Source: Sanyastnella coralliicola (lineage in GTDB: Bacteria; Bacteroidota; Bacteroidia; Flavobacteriales_D; Sanyastnellaceae). Taken from it: 64,000 nucleotides of DNA. Location: the NCBI RefSeq assembly GCF_030845195.1, contig NZ_CP132543.1, positions 2,373,501 through 2,437,500 on the forward strand, in the 5' to 3' direction. A program made the translations under genes and the position numbers. Positions within the stretch are counted from its first letter, which is position 1. Each line of letters opens with the position of its first letter. The notes below the pieces were generated by a model. It did no database searches and was not told the origin of the DNA. It saw only the letters and a list, made by a program, of their open reading frames with translations. Below are positions 9,313-18,001 of the stretch, in pieces.

Positions 9313-11568
9313 ATGAATTTGTTGAATATGCACTTGAAACGATTTGGAATCTTATTGGTCTCTTTGACCTTCTTCGCTAGCGCGGAAGCTCAATATCAGT
9401 TTGAACGAGATCAAGATATCGCTGTATTCCAGGAAGCTGAATTACTGAACCCTTGGGTTGGCGGTTTCACTGCCCCGCAATTCTCGCGTATCGACGTTGA
9501 CTACGATGGAGACAAAGATCTTTTCGTATTTGACCGCGATGGGAATCGAACCTTGGTATTCACCAATGAAGACAGCTCCGATGGTGCCATCAACTATAAA
9601 TACGCGCCAGAGTACGCCTCGCTTTTTCCAGAACTTGTAGACTGGGTGTTACTTCGTGATTACGATTGTGATGGGAAAGAAGACATCTTCACAAGTTTCC
9701 AGAGTAGCGTAAAAGTATATCGCAACACTGGGAACGAGCAAGATGGACTAAGCTTTGAATTAGCTTCCGGTCAAGTGCAGTGTGAGTTTGATTTTGGTGG
9801 AGGTCCTGAAATCTTCCCTCTGCTGGTGCTTTCCATCGATCTTCCGAGCATTACTGACTACGACGGGGATGGTGATCTCGACATTGTCACCTTCACGGAA
9901 TCTGCCACAACACTTTACTTCTTCGAAGGACAGGGAGCCGACAACGGTGATTGCTCAGATTTGAGCTTTAAGTGCACGAACCGCTGTTATGGCATGGCTG
10001 CCGAAAGTGCCGAAGATAATTCATGGTTAATTGGAGACGAGTTTGACTGTCCGTTCAACGTCGTTGACCCACGTTCTTCAGACGACCGTGGTTACCGTCA
10101 CACGGGAGGATCCATTGTCAGTTTTGATTTTGATGATAATGGAGTGAAAGACCTAGCGATTGGTGATGTATCCTTTAAAGAGCTAGCTGGATTATACATG
10201 GCCAACGCCGTAGATGGTCAAGACAGCACAGTTATTGTTGATGCTAACTTTCCAGGAAGTTTAGATGATCTTCCAGTTGAATTGCAACGATTCCCAGCAG
10301 GATTCTACGAAGACATTAATAATGACGGCGTGAGTGACCTAATCGTGGCTCCTAATACGCGCATCGAGACGAATGACGACGAAAGTATTTGGCTTTATCT
10401 AAACGAAGGTACCGAGAGCAACCCAGAATTTGTGTTTCAGGAAACGAACTTCTTGCAGAACACATGTATTGAGGTTGGACGAGGAGCCTACCCGACATTC
10501 TTCGATTACAACGGAGATGGTTTGCAAGACTTGGTACTGGCGAATAAGGAGTACTACGAATTGGTAGACCTCCTCCCTTCGCAGCTAGCGCTCTTTGAAA
10601 ACACAGGAAGTGCAACTGCACCAGAATTTACCTTGATCGACGATAACTGGCTTGACATCCCTTCGTTGCAAGTAGAATCGATATACCCTGCGTTTGGAGA
10701 CATGGACGGCGATGGAGACGACGACATGATCTTAGGTGAAGAAACAGGCATTATTCACTTCTTCAGAAACGTGGCGGAGGCTGGACAACCAGCCGACATG
10801 CAACTAGAAATCGCAGCAATTACAGACTCTAACGGCGAAACGATCGACGTCGGGCAATTTGCCACACCTTTCATCGTAGACGTTGATGAAGATGGACTGC
10901 TTGATGTCCTCATCGGTGAGAAATTAGGAGTGATCAACTGGTATAAGAATACGGGTACGGTGAATAGCTTCGGCCTCACTCTACAGACTGGCGACGATCC
11001 AGAGAGCTTTGGAGGGGTTTACGCCGATAACTTCCTGGGCATTAACGGATACAGTGTTCCACAGCTGATCAAGGATGGAAACGGAGAATTCCAGTTGTTC
11101 ATGGCCAATGAGCTAGGTACGATTCAACACTTCGATGGAATTTCAGGAAACCTCTCTGGTGTCTTCAATGAGGTCGACGAAAGTGTAGAGAACATCCAAG
11201 AAGGATCACGCGCTGGTTCTTGGGTCATCGACATTAACAACGACGGATTGCTGGACCTCTTCTACGGAATTCAAAACGGAGGATTGATCTTCTTCCGAGG
11301 TTCAGATCCAGACACCGTTGAAGAGTTAAAGCAAGTGCAAGCGAAGGTCTACCCAGTCCCTGGAAATGACCGAGTGAGCTTCGAATTCAGCCAAGTGGTA
11401 GACGGAACTCTTGAAATTTACAACCTCAGCGGACAAATCGTTGAACAGGTTGTGATGAATCAGACGCGACGCACAGTAGTCAATACCACTGACCTTGCTT
11501 CAGGAATGTACATCTACCGAGTAGCCGGTGTAAAAGACCTCTCAGGAAGGCTCGTCATTCAGCATTAG
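9313..11568 (+). CDS. T9SS-secreted VCBS/FG-GAP repeat protein
   Basis: A 751-residue extracellular protein. It has a signal peptide (about 1-27, ending SAEAQ), then many calcium-binding-like FG-GAP/VCBS repeats with D-x-D-x-D-G cores (DVDYDGDKD, DYDCDGKED, DYDGDGDLD, DMDGDGDDD, DVDEDGLLD), which usually build a beta-propeller. The last 75 residues form a type A T9SS sorting domain (VYPVPGNDRVSF, YNLSGQIV, GMYIYRV). The signal peptide region contains the genome motif in reverse orientation at 9373-9387. A near-consensus promoter TACCTTTC lies at 9259-9266. Ligand unknown. Confidence 0.92.
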   Translation: MNLLNMHLKRFGILLVSLTFFASAEAQYQFERDQDIAVFQEAELLNPWVGGFTAPQFSRIDVDYDGDKDLFVFDRDGNRTLVFTNEDSSDGAINYKYAPEYASLFPELVDWVLLRDYDCDGKEDIFTSFQSSVKVYRNTGNEQDGLSFELASGQVQCEFDFGGGPEIFPLLVLSIDLPSITDYDGDGDLDIVTFTESATTLYFFEGQGADNGDCSDLSFKCTNRCYGMAAESAEDNSWLIGDEFDCPFNVVDPRSSDDRGYRHTGGSIVSFDFDDNGVKDLAIGDVSFKELAGLYMANAVDGQDSTVIVDANFPGSLDDLPVELQRFPAGFYEDINNDGVSDLIVAPNTRIETNDDESIWLYLNEGTESNPEFVFQETNFLQNTCIEVGRGAYPTFFDYNGDGLQDLVLANKEYYELVDLLPSQLALFENTGSATAPEFTLIDDNWLDIPSLQVESIYPAFGDMDGDGDDDMILGEETGIIHFFRNVAEAGQPADMQLEIAAITDSNGETIDVGQFATPFIVDVDEDGLLDVLIGEKLGVINWYKNTGTVNSFGLTLQTGDDPESFGGVYADNFLGINGYSVPQLIKDGNGEFQLFMANELGTIQHFDGISGNLSGVFNEVDESVENIQEGSRAGSWVIDINNDGLLDLFYGIQNGGLIFFRGSDPDTVEELKQVQAKVYPVPGNDRVSFEFSQVVDGTLEIYNLSGQIVEQVVMNQTRRTVVNTTDLASGMYIYRVAGVKDLSGRLVIQH

Positions 11569-11609
11569 GCGAACATTCTCAGCATTCACGGGTTCTACCT
11601 AAAAGACCA

Positions 11610-11864
11610 ATGGAACCCGTTAAGAAACACATCCTCGCTGCCACTCTCTATGTCGTGCTCATGGTACTCGTACCACTCCTCGACGTACCAGTGATGCTGG
11701 TGATCTTAATGATCGGGCTTCCATTCATGCTTACATGGCTCGCCGTGCGTATTCTCAAAGACGGCACTCCCACAGAAAACAGCTTTGAAGATCAATTCTA
11801 CGATGACCGCAAAGATCTTCAACGCGTTCCGGTAAGGGACGAGAGTCGAGAGACTAGGGACTAA
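11610..11864 (+). CDS. Small two-helix membrane protein
   Basis: An 84-residue protein with two hydrophobic helices (about 8-27 and 29-48) and a charged C-terminal tail. No family recognised. The last codons (RDESRETRD and the stop, 11838-11864) are written by a GAGAGTC/GAGACTA heptamer-like repeat of the kind seen at 19840-19915, so the C-terminus appears to have been extended or replaced by repeat DNA. It follows the T9SS gene by 41 bp. Confidence 0.55.
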   Translation: MEPVKKHILAATLYVVLMVLVPLLDVPVMLVILMIGLPFMLTWLAVRILKDGTPTENSFEDQFYDDRKDLQRVPVRDESRETRD

Positions 11865-11865
11865 C

Positions 11866-12460
11866 GAATCTGAAATCGATAAACTATAATCGATAACTCT
11901 TAGTGCGTTCCGCGATCCGCAACCTGCGATCCGCGATCCGCATTCCACGTTGCACTGGTTCTTTCGTGTTTACTACAATTGATCTGTAGTGTTGGATGAA
12001 TTACGGCCTATCGACATTGGGTGCCTTTCTCACAGAAGCCCTAGGTTTCGGTTTGGTTGGATGTCATCCAACCCTACATTTCGTTTTAAACTGGATGAGA
12101 GGTTAGGCGCATAAATGCGCCGCAAAAGGACAATACGGAGACTGAAGGGAATCTGAAATCGATAAGCTATAATCGATAACTCATACTGCGTTCCGCGATC
12201 CGCAACCTGCGATCCGCGATCCGCATTCCACGTTGCACTGGTTCTTTCGTGTTTACTACAATTGATCTGTAGTGTTGGATGAATTACGGCCTATCGACAT
12301 TGGGTGCCTTTCTCACAGAAGCCCTAGGTTTCGGTTTGGTTGGATGTCATCCAACCCTACATTTCGTTTTAAACTGGATGAGAGGTTAGGCGCATAAATG
12401 CGCCGCTAAAGGACAATACGGAGACTGAAGGGAATCTGAAATCGATAAGCTATAATCGAT
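11866..12460. repeat. 283-bp tandem repeat, two full copies and part of a third
   Basis: GAATCTGAAATCGAT recurs at 11866, 12149 and 12432, a period of exactly 283 bp. The first two copies are almost identical. The third breaks off after about 70 bp in the heptamer tract. Each unit contains ATCGATA-type words, a run of xxTCCGC heptamers, a unique 110-bp middle, the palindrome GGTTGGATGTCATCCAACC and the palindrome GGCGCATAAATGCGCC. No coding potential seen. Confidence 0.93.
12055..12121. repeat. REP-like palindrome pair (copy 1)
   Basis: GGTTGGAT-GTC-ATCCAACC at 12055-12073 and GGCGCAT-AA-ATGCGCC at 12106-12121, followed by GCNAAAGGAC. A second copy is at 12338-12404. The same pair recurs in the 20 kb array, and the second stem recurs at 49401-49416. 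Confidence 0.85.
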
Positions 12461-12467
12461 AACTCAT

Positions 12468-12583
12468 ACTGCGTTCCGCGATCCGCAACGTGCGATCCGC
12501 AATCCGAGTTCCGCAACCCGCAACCCGCGTTCCACATTCCACGTTCAACATTCCGCATTCCGCAACCCGCGTTCCGCGTTCCA
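12468..12583. repeat. Heptamer tract of TTCCGCG/ATCCGCA type
   Basis: About 16 consecutive degenerate heptamers of the form (G/A)NTCCGC or (G/A)ACCCGC, ending just before the mdh terminator. The 7-bp register is kept although single bases vary. Confidence 0.85.
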
Positions 12584-12584
12584 A

Positions 12585-12612
12585 AAAAAAGGGACCCCAT
12601 TCGGAGCCCCTT
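12585..12612 (-). terminator. Rho-independent terminator of mdh
   Basis: On the minus strand GGGGCTCC-GAAT-GGGGTCCC forms a hairpin with two G-T pairs, followed by eight T. It lies about 25 bp after the mdh stop. Confidence 0.85.
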
Positions 12613-12635
12613 CCTTCAAATATGATTTGTGACGC

Positions 12636-13577
12636 TTATGCGTTCACCTTATTCATGTTGTCAAGAACGTCCATTACTTCGCGAACTGCTTTTGCAGAAG
12701 TTGCGAGGAGTTCTTTCTCATCGTCGTTCAAGTCCAGTTCGATGATCTTCTCGATACCGTTCTTACCTAGTTTCACAGGAACACCTAGGTAGATATCGCT
12801 CAATCCGTACTCACCAGTTAGCCATGCACATACTGGGAAGACACGTTTCTGATCTTTCACGATCGCTTCTACCATCTGCGCTGCTGCCGCACCTGGTGCG
12901 TACCATGCAGAAGTACCTAGAAGGTTTACGATTTCACCACCACCTTTCTTCGTGCGGTTAACAATCGCTTCTAGTTTGTCAGCATCGATCAATTCAGTTA
13001 CAGGAATACCACCAACAGTTGTGTAACGTGGTAGTGGAACCATTGTGTCTCCGTGACCTCCCATCAATACCGCTTGGATATCTTTTGGAGATACGTCCAA
13101 CGCTTCTGCAAGGAACGAACGGTAACGCGCAGTATCAAGGATACCAGCCATACCGAATACTTTGTTGCTTGCCTTGTTTGCAGTCAGGTAAGCAGCGTAA
13201 GTCATTACGTCAAGTGGGTTAGAAACCACGATGATCTTCGCGTCTGGAGAATGCTTGATTACGTTTTCAGTAACGCTTTTTACAATACCAGCATTCGTTG
13301 CGATCAAGTCATCGCGGCTCATTCCAGGCTTACGTGGAAGACCAGAAGTGATCACTACTACCTCAGATCCGGCAGTTTTGGAATAATCATTGGTAGAACC
13401 AATAGTGCGAGTGTCATACAAGTTGATCGGAGAAGTTTCCCAGATATCGAGGGCTTTACCTTCAGCATATCCTTCCTTGATGTCAAGGAGTACAACTTCG
13501 TTAGCCACTTCGCGAGTCGCTAGTACGTTTGCACACGTAGCGCCAACATTACCAGCGCCAACTACAGTTACTTTCAT
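12636..13577 (-). CDS. mdh: Malate dehydrogenase (NAD)
   Basis: Cytosolic TCA cycle enzyme interconverting malate and oxaloacetate. The 313-residue length fits the LDH-like bacterial MDH group. The NAD-binding GAGNVGATCA is at 7-16, the substrate-binding arginine loop GLPRKPGMSRDDL is near 80-92, and the catalytic His lies in GGHGDTMVPL near 175. It is a single gene with a terminator downstream and a TAATTTTG promoter element at 13642-13649. Confidence 0.97.
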   Translation of the reverse strand: MKVTVVGAGNVGATCANVLATREVANEVVLLDIKEGYAEGKALDIWETSPINLYDTRTIGSTNDYSKTAGSEVVVITSGLPRKPGMSRDDLIATNAGIVKSVTENVIKHSPDAKIIVVSNPLDVMTYAAYLTANKASNKVFGMAGILDTARYRSFLAEALDVSPKDIQAVLMGGHGDTMVPLPRYTTVGGIPVTELIDADKLEAIVNRTKKGGGEIVNLLGTSAWYAPGAAAAQMVEAIVKDQKRVFPVCAWLTGEYGLSDIYLGVPVKLGKNGIEKIIELDLNDDEKELLATSAKAVREVMDVLDNMNKVNA

Positions 13578-13641
13578 TTAGAAACGAGTTAAGTATTCTT
13601 TCTCAACGTCTTGATCTATGGGATTTTCCCTAGACGCGGCG

Positions 13642-13649
13642 CAAAATTA
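13642..13649 (-). promoter_or_regulatory. Bacteroidota -7 element of mdh
   Basis: TAATTTTG on the minus strand matches TAnnTTTG and lies 64 bp before the mdh ATG. Confidence 0.55.
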
Positions 13650-13722
13650 CAAAACAATTTTGTTCAGAACCTCCCGTTTCAGTCACATTAACCTGCTATT
13701 TAAATCGCTAATTTCGAAGCGT

Positions 13723-14796
13723 ATGAAACCACGCGTATTTTTACGAACCATCCTTCCTCTCTTCGCCCTACTGCTAAGCGTTTCCGCGCTAGCGCAACCA
13801 GACAAAACATTCCCTTCTGGAGAATTTGGCGTAGACTATAATGTCACCGATGCCAACGGAAAAAAGCAAGGAAAGTGGGTTCGCGTGTACGAAGGTGGCG
13901 CCATTTATTACAAAGGACAGTTCACCGATGACGTTCCTCAAGGTGAATTTTGGTTCTGGTATGACTCCGGTGAAGCCATGAGCAAGGTCAACCACCTTGA
14001 CGGCACCAAACACATGGATGTGGTGAACTACCACAAGAACGGTTACCCAATGAGCGCCGGGATTTACAAAGAGGTAACTATTGACGGCAAAGTTGAACGC
14101 GTCAAAGACGGTGAGTGGGAATTCTACAACGATAAAGGGTACCTGAAATCAAAAGAAAATTTCGTGATGGGCAGCCAAGAAGGGCTTGCCACTTCGTATT
14201 TCGAAACAGGCAAGGTGTTGCTTGAAGTGAACTACAAGAACGGGATGAAGAATGGGCAATGGACTGAATACTTCGAAGATGGACAGGTCAAAGGAACCGG
14301 CTCGTATAAAGACGATCAGTACCACGGTGATTACACCCTGTATTGGGCGGGAAGAAAGAAGCTCGTCTCGGGAAGCTACTTTGAAGGAACAAAAGATGGA
14401 CTTTGGATACAGTTCAATAAAGACGGGAGCATGCAGCTCACGACGAAGTATGACAAGGGCGAAGAAAAAGGTTCACGACGCGAAAACGGTGAATTCACGG
14501 ATTACTACCCTTCAGGAATTCCGTCTGGAACATATGAGTATGAGGATGGCGAGAAGAGTGGCCCATTTCAGGAGTGGTACGACATGGGAGAATGGATTCA
14601 GAAACCGATGGACACTCCCCTGCCTGGAGGAGGTATCCAATTCAAGGAATCTCTCGTAGGAACACAAATAAAGCGAGAAGGTGATTATCTTGAAGGAAAA
14701 TTAGAAGGACCTATCACCTACTATGATGAAAAAGGCCGCATCACACGAGTTGAAAACTGGGTTGATGGCGAGCTTGAATCAACCGAAGAACGATGA
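13723..14796 (+). CDS. Secreted MORN-repeat protein (YwqK-like)
   Basis: A 357-residue protein with a signal peptide (about 1-24, ending SALAQ) and at least eight MORN_2-type repeats of the form G-x-W-x-x-Y-x-x-G-x-x-x-x-x-G-x-Y. Examples are GEWEFYNDKGY, GQWTEYFEDGQ and GPFQEWYDMGE. Such repeats build an elongated beta-sheet; in Bacteroidota they are usually periplasmic or surface proteins of unknown partner. I chose the ATG at 13723 because it starts the signal peptide. It overlaps the following lipoprotein gene by 4 bp (ATGA). Its signal-peptide codons contain the TTCCGCGCTAGCG motif in another frame than usual (VSALAQ). Confidence 0.88.
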   Translation: MKPRVFLRTILPLFALLLSVSALAQPDKTFPSGEFGVDYNVTDANGKKQGKWVRVYEGGAIYYKGQFTDDVPQGEFWFWYDSGEAMSKVNHLDGTKHMDVVNYHKNGYPMSAGIYKEVTIDGKVERVKDGEWEFYNDKGYLKSKENFVMGSQEGLATSYFETGKVLLEVNYKNGMKNGQWTEYFEDGQVKGTGSYKDDQYHGDYTLYWAGRKKLVSGSYFEGTKDGLWIQFNKDGSMQLTTKYDKGEEKGSRRENGEFTDYYPSGIPSGTYEYEDGEKSGPFQEWYDMGEWIQKPMDTPLPGGGIQFKESLVGTQIKREGDYLEGKLEGPITYYDEKGRITRVENWVDGELESTEER

Positions 14797-15464
14797 AAGT
14801 ATTTCTACCCATACTATTCACGATCCTAACTGGAGTAGCCATCTTGAGTGGTTGCGCAAAAGAAACTGATTTCGAAGCCATTGATCTTGGCTATGATTAC
14901 TTCCCAAATACCGAAGGCACCTTCATTGAATATGAAGTAGACAGTATCAACTACGGTATTGAAGTTGACACGGTGCACTTCTACCTTAAGGAAGTCATCG
15001 CTGAGGAGTTCATCGATGACGAAGGCAATTTGGCCACGCGCATCGAACGCTTCAAGAAATTCAACATGGATGATGAATATGTCTTGACTGACGTATGGGT
15101 TCAGAAACGTACTTCGACCACTGCAGAGCGCATTGAAGAGAACTTCCGCTACGTTCGTTTGGCTTTCCCTGTAGAAGCGGGTGAAGTTTGGGATGGTAAC
15201 GCTTACAACATCGAAGAAGCTTGGGATTACACTTATACTTCCATCGGTGGTTCGTACAACAATGGCGTGCTTCCTTTCTCAAATACATTGCGTGTTCGCC
15301 AACGTGAAAACATCAACCTCGTTGATCAAGAATCTGCTTGGGAGGTTTATGCGCGAGGCATCGGACTGGTACACAAAAAATTGACGGACCTCAATTACCA
15401 GTTCTTCGAAATTACTGGCGTCGACATGGAAATGCGCGCGATTGCTTTTGGTACGGTTGAGTAA
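14793..15464 (+). CDS. Hypothetical lipoprotein
   Basis: A 223-residue protein with lipobox LSGC (Cys near 21). The mature part is beta-rich and acidic with no family I recognise. It is translationally coupled to the MORN-repeat protein (ATGA overlap), so the two may work together at the outer membrane. Its stop directly abuts the stop of convergent rarA. Confidence 0.75.
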   Translation: MKVFLPILFTILTGVAILSGCAKETDFEAIDLGYDYFPNTEGTFIEYEVDSINYGIEVDTVHFYLKEVIAEEFIDDEGNLATRIERFKKFNMDDEYVLTDVWVQKRTSTTAERIEENFRYVRLAFPVEAGEVWDGNAYNIEEAWDYTYTSIGGSYNNGVLPFSNTLRVRQRENINLVDQESAWEVYARGIGLVHKKLTDLNYQFFEITGVDMEMRAIAFGTVE

Positions 15465-16742
15465 TCAATAACCGTATTTATCCTTCCACAATCCTTTTAG
15501 ATAAGCTCTGAGATTATTCTCTCTCGGGTTATTTCCTGGCTCATAAAACTTCGTTCCTGCAATCTTTTCAGGTAAGTATTCCTGTGCCGCAAATTTCCCT
15601 GGGTTCTCATGGCTGTAATCGTAGCCTTTGCCATACCCCAGATCTTTCATCAAGTTCGTTGGAGCATTGCGTATATGCATTGGGACCGGAAGATTCCCTG
15701 TCTCACGCACTACTTTCTGCGCCATACCAATGGCTGCATACGATGCATTTGACTTTGGTGATGCTGCCAAGTAGGTTGCACATTGCGAAAGGATGATTCT
15801 TGACTCCGGCCATCCAATGCGCTCCACTGCTTCGAAGGTGGTGGTTGCCATTACCAATGCTGTTGGGTTGGCATTCCCAATATCTTCACTGGCCATGATG
15901 ACCATGCGTCGGGCAATGAACTTAGGGTCTTCCCCTCCTTCAACCATGCGTGCGAGATAGTAGACAGCCGCGTTCGGATCGCTCCCTCGAAGACTCTTGA
16001 TAAACGCAGAAGCGATGTCGTAATGCATCTCCCCCGTCTTATCATACATCGAAGGATTCTGGTGAACCACTTGCTTCACGAGTTCGTCTGTGATCTCCAC
16101 TGGGCCTGTTCCTCCAGCATTCACAACTAGCTCAAAGACATTTAGCAAACGACGGGCATCTCCACCGCTCAACTTGAACAAGGCGTCAGTGTCTTTGATT
16201 TCGATTTGACGGTTCTTCAGCAGTTCGTCGTTACTCATGGCGCGTTCTAACAGACCCATCAGCTGATCTTCCGAAAGCGGATTGAGAGTGTAAACTTGAC
16301 AACGTGAGAGCAATGCCGAAATGACTTCGAAAGAAGGATTCTCGGTTGTTGCACCAATCAAGGTCACATCACCTTTCTCTACAGCTCCCAACAAACTGTC
16401 TTGCTGTGATTTACTGAATCGGTGAATCTCGTCGATGAACAGGATCGCATTTCCGCCAAACATACCCGCGCTCTTCACTTTCGCAATCACTTCGCGGACA
16501 TCCTTCACACCGGAATTAATCGCAGACAAAGTGTAGAACGGCCGTTCCAAAGTCTCCGAAATAATCGTGGCCAAGGTTGTCTTTCCTACTCCTGGTGGTC
16601 CCCAAAGAATCATTGAGGGGATATTCCCACTCTTGATCACACGGCCAAGCAGGGCATCTTCCCCAACCAAATGTCCCTGTCCCATGTAATCATCAAGGGT
16701 TCTCGGACGCATACGTTCTGCCAACGGCGTTGCAGTTTGCAT
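15465..16742 (-). CDS. rarA: Replication-associated recombination protein A
   Basis: AAA+ ATPase of the RarA/MgsA/WRNIP1 family acting at stalled replication forks. The 425-residue length is typical. Walker A GPPGVGKTT is near 48-56, Walker [11 protein letters not shown] near 100-109, sensor 1 TTENPSF near 132, and sensor 2 GGDARRLLN near 193. The C-terminal tetramerisation region contains NAPTNLMKDLGYGKGY. The promoter element TAGCTTTG lies only 5 bp before the ATG. Confidence 0.96.
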   Translation of the reverse strand: MQTATPLAERMRPRTLDDYMGQGHLVGEDALLGRVIKSGNIPSMILWGPPGVGKTTLATIISETLERPFYTLSAINSGVKDVREVIAKVKSAGMFGGNAILFIDEIHRFSKSQQDSLLGAVEKGDVTLIGATTENPSFEVISALLSRCQVYTLNPLSEDQLMGLLERAMSNDELLKNRQIEIKDTDALFKLSGGDARRLLNVFELVVNAGGTGPVEITDELVKQVVHQNPSMYDKTGEMHYDIASAFIKSLRGSDPNAAVYYLARMVEGGEDPKFIARRMVIMASEDIGNANPTALVMATTTFEAVERIGWPESRIILSQCATYLAASPKSNASYAAIGMAQKVVRETGNLPVPMHIRNAPTNLMKDLGYGKGYDYSHENPGKFAAQEYLPEKIAGTKFYEPGNNPRENNLRAYLKGLWKDKYGY

Positions 16743-16746
16743 AGCC

Positions 16747-16754
16747 CAAAGCTA
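16747..16754 (-). promoter_or_regulatory. Bacteroidota -7 element of rarA
   Basis: TAGCTTTG on the minus strand matches TAnnTTTG. Its edge is 5 bp from the ATG, which would give an almost leaderless transcript. Confidence 0.55.
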
Positions 16755-16794
16755 AATGTTTCTGCAGGGGAATTCGAAGAGAGTTATCTACAAT

Positions 16795-16852
16795 TACTCC
16801 CTCTCATTCTAACTCTAACTCTAATTCTATTTCTTCCTCTATCGTCTCTAGC
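16795..16852. repeat. Hexamer CT-rich tract
   Basis: Degenerate 6-bp repeats of CATTCT/AACTCT/AATTCT type, ending in TTCCTCTATCG. Similar tracts occur at 38085-38155 and 58525-58596. A degraded relative of the TTCCGCGCTAGCG motif (CTAGCGAGGAAC) follows at about 16849. Confidence 0.75.
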
Positions 16853-16875
16853 GAGGAACGGCGATGTCTTCTAAC

Positions 16876-17748
16876 TCACATCCCTTCAGGACGCTTGTGC
16901 TTCCAGCGTTTGTGGGTCCATAACCAGTAGGCCGGAGCTTCTTGAATTTGCTTTTCAAGTAGTTGATTGACCTCCTTGATGACCCCACCCTGCTCGTAGC
17001 TATTTGGATCTCGCGTTACGAGCTTATATTCTATTTGGTAATGACCACGTTTGAGCTTGGTTATCTCTCCAAACACGACGGCCATGTTATAGGTACGTGC
17101 GTGCTTTTCGGGTCCGTAGTACATCGCTGTATCCTGACCTAGGAAATCCATCCATAAAGATTTCTTCGGGTTGGCAGGACTTTGATCAATGGCATAAATA
17201 CTTGTTACCGCTTCCGCGCTAGCGTTATTCTTCATCCATTCAGAAGCCTCCTTCGTCGGAATCATATGCAAGCCGAAACGTCCACGGGTTTCACGCATGA
17301 CACCGTCTAAGAATTGATCACTAAGGCGCTTGTAGATGGCCATGGTTATCTTCGGCATGTGCGCGGCCCCCGCCACTGCATAGAGCTCCCAGTTGTTGTA
17401 GTGACCTCCGCAGAGAACGATTCCTTGACCTGAGTTGAGGATATCTGCCATAAACTCATTGTTTACTGGCTTCATACGTGCATTCGCTTGCTTTTCAGAA
17501 ATCGAGAAGTTCTTAAAGCTCTCCACGATGATATCGGCTAAGTGGCGATAGAAATCGCGTAAAATTTTCTTCTGTTCCTTCTCCGAACGATCTGGAAAAA
17601 CGCGCTGAATATTCCCCAAGGCTACCTTCTTCCGGTACGGGAAAACGGTGATAAACACCAAGAAGAAGAAGTCGCTCAAGCGGTACAAAAGGAAGTACGG
17701 CAACAGCGAAATAGGTTTTAAGAGGAGGTAATAGGCTATTCTACTCAC
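16876..17748 (-). CDS. Lipid A biosynthesis acyltransferase (LpxL/HtrB family)
   Basis: Inner-membrane enzyme that adds a secondary acyl chain to lipid A, or a related lysophospholipid acyltransferase. The 290-residue protein has an N-terminal membrane anchor (about 5-40) and the family catalytic motif H-x4-E as HYNNWE near 115. The start codon is GTG (17746-17748). It contains one copy of the genome motif (17212-17224). It is followed downstream by a CT-rich hexamer tract and then rarA. Confidence 0.88.
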   Translation of the reverse strand: MSRIAYYLLLKPISLLPYFLLYRLSDFFFLVFITVFPYRKKVALGNIQRVFPDRSEKEQKKILRDFYRHLADIIVESFKNFSISEKQANARMKPVNNEFMADILNSGQGIVLCGGHYNNWELYAVAGAAHMPKITMAIYKRLSDQFLDGVMRETRGRFGLHMIPTKEASEWMKNNASAEAVTSIYAIDQSPANPKKSLWMDFLGQDTAMYYGPEKHARTYNMAVVFGEITKLKRGHYQIEYKLVTRDPNSYEQGGVIKEVNQLLEKQIQEAPAYWLWTHKRWKHKRPEGM

Positions 17749-17810
17749 GGCACGAAGGTATGAAACGAGGAATCTATAAACGATAATCTATAATCGATAA
17801 CCGATATCTT

Positions 17811-17932
17811 CCGGCGTCCGGCATCCGGCATCCGTTGGGTTGTGGGGAGGGCTGGAATTGTCTTACTGCCATTTACCGGTACATCGAAACAGGTAAAGAA
17901 AAAATTCGGACGCCGGATGCCGGACGCCGGAT
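17811..17932. repeat. Inverted pair of CCGG heptamer tracts
   Basis: CCGGCGT/CCGGCAT heptamers run at 17811-17834. The reverse complement (GGACGCC/GGATGCC) runs at 17907-17932, with about 70 bp between. The two arms could pair into a long GC-rich stem. AATCTATA/AATCGATA words precede them. Confidence 0.85.
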
Positions 17933-17977
17933 TCGCAATTTTCGTTAACCATGAAACAAAACCCCCATGGGAGAGGT

Positions 17978-17985
17978 ACTTTCGT
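17978..17985 (+). promoter_or_regulatory. Promoter-like element of the YceI gene
   Basis: TACTTTCG is one base off the TAnnTTTG consensus and lies 16 bp before the ATG at 18002. It supports the internal start over the longer ORF from 17951. Confidence 0.4.
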
Positions 17986-18001
17986 TACAAACAAACTGAT
18001 C

